10,871 bases of DNA from JBDTLH01 sp039934875. GTDB taxonomy: Bacteria; Acidobacteriota; Terriglobia; Terriglobales; Acidobacteriaceae. A program made the position numbers and the translations under genes. The notes beneath the pieces are model-generated. The model was not told the origin of the DNA. It worked only from the letters and a program-made list of their open reading frames with translations, and did no database searches. Positions within the stretch are counted from its first letter, which is position 1. Each line of letters opens with the position of its first letter. The stretch lies in the NCBI GenBank assembly GCA_039934875.1, contig JBDTLH010000111.1, positions 1 through 10,871 of the forward strand, written 5' to 3'. This document shows positions 1-5,443 of this stretch, one piece after another.

Positions 1-127
1 TCACCCCGAAGTGACGACTACCTAAAACATGACCGCCGCTGGACCTTGCGGCAGCGCAGCGTCGGCGTGAGGTTCAACGTTACTTCCGCCGCCCACCGTG
101 ATTGATCGATCGTCCTCTCGAGGGGGC

Positions 128-1265
128 CTACGACGTGTGTTCCCACAAATTCCGGAACATGGGCATCTCGGCCCCTCGAATGTTGTCGGCCACCGGAACG
201 CGTGGCAATTTGACAATGTTGCATTCAATCGTGTCCATGAGGGAGAAGTCACAGAGCGTCCAGGGGAAAAGCGTTACTTCCGCGTAGCCTGAGCCGCTGA
301 GGAAGAAAGGCGTAGCTGATAATCGATAACACGCGCTACTCCCAACTTGCGGTTTACCGCTTCGAGATCGGGCATTACTCGTTGCAGCTTTTGTTCTTCG
401 GTTTCGAGGGTATTCAGCTCTTCGCCGCGTCCCTGAAGCAAGGATCGACCGCCCTTGGAACGATCGATGCGTTCGCGAAGCTTGAAAGCGTGGTAGTTGG
501 CGATCACAATCTTGGCGCGGTTAACTTCCTCCAACATGTCGCCAGGCACGAGTTCGCGGCTCTTGTAGTAGCTGTCCGGATCATTTGGATGCAACACACG
601 CAAGCGGTCTTTGATCGTCAGACCCGGTGCTACAACAAGGAATCCGCGCGTGAACTTCTTGCTCTGTGAGCGACGCGCAGCATTGATGGATTTCCAAGCA
701 ATGAGCATGACCATCACCGTGGTTTTGCCCGCACCTGTCGCGAGTTTTAACGCGAGGCGCATCAGCTCAGGGTTAGCGTCGTTGTTGGCGTTGGCGAGAT
801 GCTTAAGAAACCCCTCGGCCGCCTTCGGTTGAGGCGCCACCTCTGTTAGCCAGATCGCCGTTTCTACCGCTTCAACCTGACAAGAGAAAGGACGGATGCC
901 GCTGAAGCCGTGGTGTCGCCAGTGTTCAAGCGGGCGAGCCGTTTCTGGAGTGACACGCCAGTCACTCGGACTAGGTAGGCTTCGCCACTTGTCAACTTGG
1001 TTGCGAACAGCACTAACGATCGCAGCGTGGTTGTACTGCTGGTTCGCCGTTGAGAGCCCCAAGCCCTCATCAAACATTAGGGATGTTTGCTTCGCCTTGC
1101 GTTTTTTCGGTTTTGGTATCGGCGTGATGAATTCGGCGGGACGTCGGGGTCTCAATGCTTTTCTGAGTTGGTTGGCCCTGATCATCGGGCTCCCAGTGGC
1201 GCTCTGGGCGGCCGTAGGGAGAATTCAGAAACAGGGTGGTCGAAGAAAGGATTGCCGTTGGTCAT
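128..1265 (-). pseudogene. Type III restriction-enzyme R-subunit-like DEAD/DEAH helicase, frameshifted and truncated
   Basis: In this family an SF2 helicase/translocase works with a DNA methyltransferase to cut foreign DNA. The longest open piece (1185-274, 303 aa) has a Q-motif-like stretch (FSCQVEAVETAIW, residues 100-112), Walker A ATGAGKT (residues 149-155, bases 721-741), LVVAPGLTIKDRL, and IVIANYHAF. Homologous sequence continues in other frames. Upstream, an ATG at 1265 starts MTNGNPFFDHPV; one extra base in the TTT run at 1229-1231 leads into NSPYGRPERHWEPDDQGQPT; one extra C in the run at 1146-1149 leads into RRPAEFITPIPKPKKRK. Downstream, a missing T near 320-322 switches ARVID into SATPFFLSGSGYAEVTLFPW and LMDTIECNIVKLPRVPVADN, ending at a TAG (128-130) just after FRNLWEH. 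From memory of the family, VMPDL (about 361-375) should be followed by a segment with the NDEAHH box, yet here it joins directly to EAVNRKLGV. Full-length relatives are much longer. No methyltransferase is in view. Bases 1-127 show no continuing homology. Confidence 0.8.
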
Positions 1266-1769
1266 GTGGCGCCGACCGAAGATCCGATGGAGCGCATAAC
1301 CGAGCTTGAGAAGACGGCAGCCAAATCGACAGTCGCGCCCCAGCGAAGAGCAAGACGACCAGTTCGTCGCGCCCATTGGAACTTTCTCGTCGACATCCGC
1401 TGCCTACCCGTGTTTCTTGCTGGTCACAAAGGCTTTTATAAGCTTTTGACCACCTGATCCGATCGGTTCATCCAGAGAGGTGCAGTTGGGGGAGATAGGT
1501 AAGACCACTTAGAAGCAAAGAGGTTAAGTTACGGTATTGTAAGCAGACGTTCTGTTGACTGCTCCCACTGTTGCACACTTCTGATGAAGTGAAGGGAATG
1601 GCTGCTTTCAATTCACCGAGCTCCCCGCATCCATGGCGTGGAAGCAATTTCAAAGTGAAAGGTAACAATCTTTTGATTTATCTAATGAATCCTGCGCTCA
1701 TTTGTGTCCGGCGCACGACGGGACTATGTCTTTCTTCCAAATTCAAACCTGTATATGGCGCAGGTGAAC
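1266..1769. other. About 500 bases without a recognisable gene
   Basis: This lies between the 5' end of the helicase pseudogene and the broken HTH gene. Short frames exist on both strands (for example 1236-1457 on plus and 1468-1668 on minus), but none has a recognisable family, a good ribosome binding site with an ATG, or a composition like the neighbours. On the minus strand a 44-codon frame (1396-1262) ends in an ATGA overlap with the ATG of the helicase pseudogene. That is a coupling-like arrangement, but its product is unrecognised. The stretch should hold the promoter of the minus-strand helicase gene and of the plus-strand HTH gene; I see no clear consensus boxes. It may be decayed island DNA. 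Confidence 0.5.
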
Positions 1770-2034
1770 ATGAGTGCTAATCCCTTTCCCGTCGCCACGG
1801 CAGGCTTAGCGCTGAACCCGCCGCCGGTGCCTGCGGTTTCAAAGCCCTTGATGACTACGTACCATTCGCTCCTACCAGAAAGCCGCGGTCCTACTAGATG
1901 TTTCACCTGAAACCCTGGAGAAATGGCGTCAGCGTGGCAAAGGTCCGAGGTTCACCCGATGTCCGAGCGGTGCAATCCACTACCGGCTGAGCACGCCGAT
2001 AGATCTTCTCGAAAACCAAACTCGTGATCAATAA
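1770..2034 (+). pseudogene. Excisionase-like helix-turn-helix protein, frameshifted
   Basis: The second half reads AAVLLDVSPETLEKWRQRGK followed by GPRFTRCPSGAIHYRLSTPI and ends LLENQTRDQ at a TAA (2032-2034). This is the MerR-like winged HTH of excisionases and small DNA-binding proteins: a recognition helix of the SPETLEKWR type, then a wing containing a YRLS strand. The frame has no start of its own, because TGA TGA precede it. The first half sits in another frame: ATG at 1770 after AGGTGA, or an internal ATG at 1851, reading MTTYHSLLPE. Removing one A from the AAA run at 1879-1881 joins both halves as SLLPEAAVLLDVSPETLEKW, the expected spacing for this domain. I therefore call a one-base insertion. 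The N-terminal 27 codons (1770-1850) are proline-rich and not typical, so the true start may be 1851. It was probably a second regulator or excisionase of the island. Confidence 0.65.
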
Positions 2035-2058
2035 CACGTGTGGGCCGCCGTCATTTCG

Positions 2059-2099
2059 ATGTGTTTGGCTGCGGCTTTCTATTTAAGCATTTAACACAT
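2059..2099. promoter_or_regulatory. Inverted repeat ATGTGTT ... AACACAT upstream of the excisionase/integrase pair
   Basis: Perfect 7-bp arms (2059-2065 and 2093-2099) lie 27 nt apart, in the AT-rich part of the gap before the HTH gene at 2192. A second palindrome, ACACGTGT, sits at 2034-2041 overlapping the stop of the broken HTH gene. The position would suit an operator or a binding site for the small HTH protein. No clear -35/-10 pair was seen. Arms this short can occur by chance, so the functional reading is only inference. Confidence 0.25.
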
Positions 2100-2191
2100 G
2101 AGAGAAAACAAACCATTCACTTTCCTGTTGTGGCATTGCGCGGCCTCGGTGGGCATACCACTCAACTCCAAACGCGTACTGATAGGCACAA

Positions 2192-2425
2192 ATGGCTATT
2201 CAAATCATAAGCGGAAGGGCGGTTCAGCCTCTTCCGATTGAACCCCTGCTGAATGTGAAGCAAACGGCGCGCATACTGGGTGTCTCCGAGAAGACTCTGC
2301 GAGACTGGGTGTGGCGCCGAAAGATAGACTATGTAAAATCAGGCGGCCGAGTAATGTTTGAGCAAGATGCGATTCGCGGATTCATCTCCCGCAATCGCGT
2401 GCAAGCGAAGCAACGGGTCGTGTAA
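2192..2425 (+). CDS. Excisionase-family helix-turn-helix DNA-binding protein (77 aa)
   Basis: This is a small winged-HTH protein of the excisionase/MerR-like group. Residues 19-68 form the domain: LLNVKQTARILGVSEKTLRDW gives the two HTH helices, KIDYVKSGGRVMF the wing strands, and DAIRGFISRN the closing helix. Length and layout are typical of stand-alone excisionase-type domains. Such proteins bend DNA at the att site to steer the recombinase toward excision, or act as small transcription regulators. The stop codon TAA is followed at once by the ATG of the recombinase (TAAATG), so the two genes are almost certainly co-transcribed and translationally coupled, which supports an excisionase role. 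The start at 2192 has only a weak upstream purine stretch (GATAGGCACAA), and no better start fits the domain. It resembles in kind the broken HTH gene just upstream, so the island held two such proteins. Confidence 0.85.
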   Translation: MAIQIISGRAVQPLPIEPLLNVKQTARILGVSEKTLRDWVWRRKIDYVKSGGRVMFEQDAIRGFISRNRVQAKQRVV

Positions 2426-3595
2426 ATGCGCGTTTTCAAGAAGAGCAAGTTTTACCACTACGAGTTCGAGTTCGAGCGGAAGCGCTACCAAGGCTCCACT
2501 CGTCGCAAGAATGAGCGCGAAGCGATTCAGATCGCCAGCGCACTCCAGTTCCGCATAGTTAAGCAATCCGTCGGGCTAGGCCCTAAAGAACCAGCTCCGA
2601 CAATTCGAGACTTCCAAAGTGTATTTGAGAATTGGATCGATCAGGAAATAGAGGACTCACGCACACGCGAGTTCTACAAAGTCTGTTACCGGCGGCTAAC
2701 AGAGTGCGAATACCTCGCCGATGTCCGACTGGACCAGCTGAACGAGCCACTCATTGAGAAATTCAAGACTTGGTCTCTCGGGTTGGAAGCAGTCAAGAGT
2801 AAGACAACCGTTAACCGGTACTTGGCGACTCTCTCCAAAGCCCTGCATTATGCAAGCGACAAGCTAAAGCTGATCGACAGCGTTCCTAAGATCCACAAAT
2901 TCCCGAAGTCGAAAGTCTGTGAACGTGAACGCGAGTTCGTCTTTAGCATGGAACAGTACGAGAAGTGGATCGCCACCGCTCCTGAGCCGCTGCGCTCATC
3001 CTCAATTATGGCGCGCGCGTGTGGAATGTCGCGTAATGAACTCCTCGCCTTGCAAAAGGATGCGGTTCACATTACAACGAGCGCTGATCCCAGAGGGTTT
3101 TACGGATATATTGAGATCAAGCGCGGGCTCAAGCGCGAGAGCCGGAAGCGAAAGCTCCCAATAACGATAGCTATGCGTGATGTAATCGTGAGCGCAATCG
3201 CTGGGTCGAATTGCAAGCACGTCTTTACCAGCTCCGAAGCGCGGACGAAACCGATGTCGCCCAATACCCTTGCCGACCAGGTTCGCCGCACTCAAGAAGA
3301 ATTGCAACTTCCAAAGGGCGTCGGTCTGCACGCACTTCGCCACTCATTCTTGACACAAGCTGGTAAACTGACGCAGAACGTGAAGGCGTTACAATTGTTA
3401 GCGGGACATAGTAACGTCCAGACAACGATGAGATACATCCATCCAAATGAAGCCGACGTTTTTGCGATTGTGGCTGACTCGCAGTCCGCTCAGGGGAATG
3501 CGGTGGGGGACGCACCAGTGTTGCTGAAGCATTCAGTCCCTTCAAAAACCCCTTCAACAAAACTGGCCGCTCGGAAAGTAATCGCAAGTATATGA
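2426..3595 (+). CDS. Tyrosine-type site-specific recombinase / integrase (389 aa)
   Basis: This integrase joins and excises the element at its attachment site by a tyrosine-phosphodiester mechanism. Residues 1-45 look like an AP2-like/arm-binding domain (YHYEFEFERKRYQGSTRRKNE), residues about 58-155 the SAM-like core-binding domain, and about 172-345 the catalytic domain. Visible active-site parts are HALR (H302, R305), GHS (H328) and the nucleophile Y337 in MRYIHP. A basic KRKLPI strand near 241-246 probably carries the catalytic lysine. The Box I region reads ACGMSRNELLAL: the place usually filled by the first catalytic arginine (G-L/M-R-x-x-E) holds Ser202, with Arg203 next to it. About 45 residues follow Y337, a basic, low-complexity tail (SKTPSTKLAARK). 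The gene abuts the excisionase stop and ends 9 nt before tRNA-Leu. The frame is open and of normal length, so the enzyme may be active, subject to the arginine question. Confidence 0.93.
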   Translation: MRVFKKSKFYHYEFEFERKRYQGSTRRKNEREAIQIASALQFRIVKQSVGLGPKEPAPTIRDFQSVFENWIDQEIEDSRTREFYKVCYRRLTECEYLADVRLDQLNEPLIEKFKTWSLGLEAVKSKTTVNRYLATLSKALHYASDKLKLIDSVPKIHKFPKSKVCEREREFVFSMEQYEKWIATAPEPLRSSSIMARACGMSRNELLALQKDAVHITTSADPRGFYGYIEIKRGLKRESRKRKLPITIAMRDVIVSAIAGSNCKHVFTSSEARTKPMSPNTLADQVRRTQEELQLPKGVGLHALRHSFLTQAGKLTQNVKALQLLAGHSNVQTTMRYIHPNEADVFAIVADSQSAQGNAVGDAPVLLKHSVPSKTPSTKLAARKVIASI

Positions 3596-3604
3596 AAATA
3601 AAGT

Positions 3605-3689
3605 GCGAAAGTGGCGGAATTGGCAGACGCACCAGACTTAGGATCTGGCGGGGAAACTCGTAGGGGTTCAAGTCCCCTCTTTCGCACCA
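3605..3689 (+). tRNA. tRNA-Leu (anticodon UAG)
   Basis: This is a class II tRNA of 85 nt with encoded CCA (3687-3689). The acceptor stem GCGAAAG (3605-3611) pairs fully with CTTTCGC (3679-3685), and the discriminator is A3686. The anticodon stem CCAGA/TCTGG (3632-3636 / 3644-3648) closes the loop CTTAGGA with anticodon TAG at 3639-3641, reading CUN leucine codons. The long variable arm CGGG-GAAA-CTCG (3649-3660) is typical of leucine tRNAs. The T arm is AGGGG-TTCAAGT-CCCCT (3662-3678). All stems are intact, so the gene is functional in appearance. It is the likely integration target of the upstream recombinase. With only 9 nt to the integrase stop, its promoter must lie inside the integrase 3' end, or it is made by read-through. 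Confidence 0.97.
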
Positions 3690-3702
3690 TAAATACATCG
3701 AT

Positions 3703-3731
3703 TCACTAATTGCTAGCTTCTAGTCACTAAT
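3703..3731 (+). repeat. Short direct repeat TCACTAAT
   Basis: Two perfect copies, 3703-3710 and 3724-3731, flank a CTAG-rich spacer (GCTAGCTTCTAG) in the 79-nt gap between tRNA-Leu and the phosphodiesterase gene. No hairpin terminator of normal strength is seen for the tRNA. The copies may be a remnant of an intergenic repeat family. Chance is also possible for 8-mers at this distance. Confidence 0.3.
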
Positions 3732-3768
3732 CCCTTGTCCCTTCTCTTGCGTTAGTACACTGAAATTC

Positions 3769-4566
3769 ATGCATATCCTCTTCGTCGGAGACGTCTTCGG
3801 CAGCGCCGGGCGCAACATCGTCCGCGAACATTTCCAGCACGTCGTCGAATCGCACGATATTGATCTCGCGATCGTGAACGTGGAAAACGCCGCCGGCGGC
3901 TTTGGCTGCACTCCGCAGATCGCCGAAGAGTTCTTCGACCTCGGCGCCGACGTGCTCACCACCGGCAACCACGTCTGGGACAAGAAGGAGCTCTTCCCTT
4001 ACCTGAACGCCGGCGCCGCTGATCCCGCGAGCCGCAACCGTCGCATCATCCGTCCCGCCAATTATCCCGAGGGCACGCCGGGCTTCGGCATGGTCGAAGG
4101 CACGGCGCGCAACGGCATTCCCTATGCTGTCCTGAACCTGCAGGGGCGGGTCTTCATGCAGCAGATTGACGATCCCTTCCGCAAGGCCGACGAACTGCTC
4201 AAGCAGACCAAGGCGAAAGTTGTCTTCCTCGACTTTCATGCCGAAGCCACCTCCGAGAAGGTCGCGATGGGATGGTATCTCGACGGGCGCGTGACCGCCG
4301 TGGTTGGCACCCATACTCACATTCCTACCGCCGACACCCGCGTCCTGCCCAACGGCACGGCTTACCAGACCGACGTGGGCATGTCCGGCCCCTATGACAG
4401 CGTCATCGGGGTGGAAAAAGAGTTGGTGCTGGGCCGATTTCTCACCGGATTGCCGGGCAAATTCGAGGCGGCGAAGGGAAACCCCAAGATGTGCGCCGTA
4501 GTTATCGATTGTGATGAAACGAACGGCAAAGCGCGCTCTATTCAGCGGATCATGTTGGGCGAGTGA
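3769..4566 (+). CDS. ymdB: YmdB-family metallophosphoesterase (265 aa)
   Basis: This is a cytosolic calcineurin-like phosphoesterase of the YmdB/TIGR00282 type. The Bacillus subtilis member hydrolyses cyclic nucleotides (2',3'-cAMP/cGMP) and affects biofilm and motility decisions. All the metal-site motifs are present in order: GDVFG (D8), VENAAGG (E39, N40), TTGNHVWD (N67, H68), LDFHAEATSEK (H157), and GTHTHIPTAD (H182, H184). Length is normal for the family (about 260 aa) and there is no signal peptide. The ATG at 3769 directly precedes the first beta strand HILFVGDVF, so the start is firm although no strong Shine-Dalgarno sequence precedes it. It is the first chromosomal gene after the tRNA-Leu. 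Its 3' end overlaps the convergent transporter gene by 17 bp, so there is no room for a separate terminator between them. Family assignment is sure; the physiological substrate in this organism is inferred. Confidence 0.95.
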   Translation: MHILFVGDVFGSAGRNIVREHFQHVVESHDIDLAIVNVENAAGGFGCTPQIAEEFFDLGADVLTTGNHVWDKKELFPYLNAGAADPASRNRRIIRPANYPEGTPGFGMVEGTARNGIPYAVLNLQGRVFMQQIDDPFRKADELLKQTKAKVVFLDFHAEATSEKVAMGWYLDGRVTAVVGTHTHIPTADTRVLPNGTAYQTDVGMSGPYDSVIGVEKELVLGRFLTGLPGKFEAAKGNPKMCAVVIDCDETNGKARSIQRIMLGE

Positions 4567-5443
4567 TCTGTTTGATATGCGGCGCCAATTCCGATAGCAG
4601 TACCCCGCCAAGGATGAGGCCGCAGCCCAGCAACGCGCGTCCGCCGAGCCGTTCATGCAGAACGAGATAGGAGGTGAGCAGCGCGAAGACCGGCTCCATG
4701 GTGAAAATCAGCGCGGTATTTGTAGCAGAAGTAAACTGCTGCGCCCAGGACTGGATCGCGAAGGCTGCCGCGGTCGCCAGCACCGCCGTGACCACCAGCG
4801 CGATCAGCACCCGCCCGCTCCACAGTACATGGAGACGTTCAAACAGCGGCACAGCCGACGCCATCAGAACGGCGGCAATCCCGGTCTGCAGTATAGCGAC
4901 CGCTTTGAAGGAGACTGCCTGCGTCGCGCGTCCGAGAAAGATAATTTGCAGCGCGAAGGCAATCGCGCATGCCAGGGTGAGCCAGTCTCCGGGATTGACC
5001 TGCGCCAGGTCGGACCAATTCCGACCGGCGGGAAGCGCCAGCATGGCGAGACCGGCAAAGGCCGCGGCGACGCCGACTCCTGCCCAGATGCTGATCTTGC
5101 GCCGAAACAAGGCGAACAAGAAAAGCGGTACCAGCACCACCGACAGGCCGGTGATAAATGCCGATTTCGATGGCGTCGTGAGCCGCAATCCCGTGGTCTG
5201 AAACGAATAACCCAGAAACAACAGGACGCCGACCGGCCATGACATGCGCCACTCTCTGCTGCCTATTCGCCGCAACTCTCGCGGATAGAAGGCAACCAGA
5301 CACAAAAATGCCAGGGCCATGCGCAAAGCATTAAACAGCAGGGGAGAGATATCGTTCAGCGCGTCTTTAACGGTGACGAACGTTGCCCCCCAAATCAGCG
5401 CCACCAGCAGCAACAGCCAATGGGCTTTGGCCGTCCGCGACAC
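4550..5443 (-). CDS. EamA/DMT-superfamily transporter (297 aa)
   Basis: This is an inner-membrane carrier of the drug/metabolite transporter superfamily, usually exporting or importing amino acids or other small metabolites. It shows the full two-repeat EamA layout with about ten membrane helices: near residues 8-27, 31-52, 67-84, 96-113, 119-140, 153-172, 180-199, 212-233, 240-257 and 264-285. The family signature LLLVALIWGATFVTVKDAL opens repeat 1, and FTMEPVFALLTSYLVLHERL lies in repeat 2. The start is GTG (5443-5441), sharing one base with the TAG stop of the upstream amidohydrolase (TAGTG), which indicates translational coupling. It is the last gene of the minus-strand cluster and overlaps the convergent ymdB-type gene by 17 bp. 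The substrate cannot be read from sequence; linkage to two hydrolases suggests a hydrolysis product or amino acid. Confidence 0.92.
   Translation of the reverse strand: MSRTAKAHWLLLLVALIWGATFVTVKDALNDISPLLFNALRMALAFLCLVAFYPRELRRIGSREWRMSWPVGVLLFLGYSFQTTGLRLTTPSKSAFITGLSVVLVPLFLFALFRRKISIWAGVGVAAAFAGLAMLALPAGRNWSDLAQVNPGDWLTLACAIAFALQIIFLGRATQAVSFKAVAILQTGIAAVLMASAVPLFERLHVLWSGRVLIALVVTAVLATAAAFAIQSWAQQFTSATNTALIFTMEPVFALLTSYLVLHERLGGRALLGCGLILGGVLLSELAPHIKQITRPT

Larger units (their letters stand above)
1..3604. mobile_element. Degenerate integrative element (genomic island remnant) ending at tRNA-Leu
   Basis: The stretch left of the tRNA-Leu gene carries a tyrosine recombinase, an excisionase-like HTH gene directly in front of it, a second broken HTH gene, and a broken restriction-type helicase gene. 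This is the usual content of a tRNA-linked island. Base composition looks less GC-rich than in the chromosomal genes from 3769 on (judged by eye, not computed). The right boundary is inferred to lie at the tRNA, since the recombinase stop is only 9 nt before it. The left boundary is outside the window or unrecognised: I found no second copy of any tRNA-Leu segment here. Two of the four identified protein genes are pseudogenes, so the cargo is decaying although the integrase frame is open. What is seen is gene content and position. That it is one element is inference. Confidence 0.45.

Noticed and set aside
274..1185. An active restriction or defence system
   Set aside because: The helicase is frameshifted and truncated and apparently lacks its DEAH segment, and no methyltransferase gene is present in the window.
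1262..1396. 44-codon minus-strand frame whose TGA overlaps the ATG of the helicase pseudogene (ATGA)
   Set aside because: The overlap is suggestive of coupling, but there is no ribosome site, no recognisable product, and it lies in decayed DNA.
1236..1457. 73-aa plus-strand frame
   Set aside because: It overlaps the 5' part of the helicase pseudogene, where the minus strand carries family sequence. No domain or ribosome site is seen.
3225..3698. 157-aa minus-strand frame over the integrase 3' end and tRNA-Leu (also a 66-aa frame, 3490-3690)
   Set aside because: Its start lies in the complement of the tRNA, giving the well-known spurious tRNA-derived peptide, and the rest is antisense to the integrase.
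4550..4566. Bidirectional terminator between the convergent genes
   Set aside because: The two coding regions overlap here and no GC hairpin with a T run was found.
3727..4656. 309-aa minus-strand frame over the phosphodiesterase gene
   Set aside because: The opposite strand has all the YmdB metal motifs in order. This frame is its mirror.
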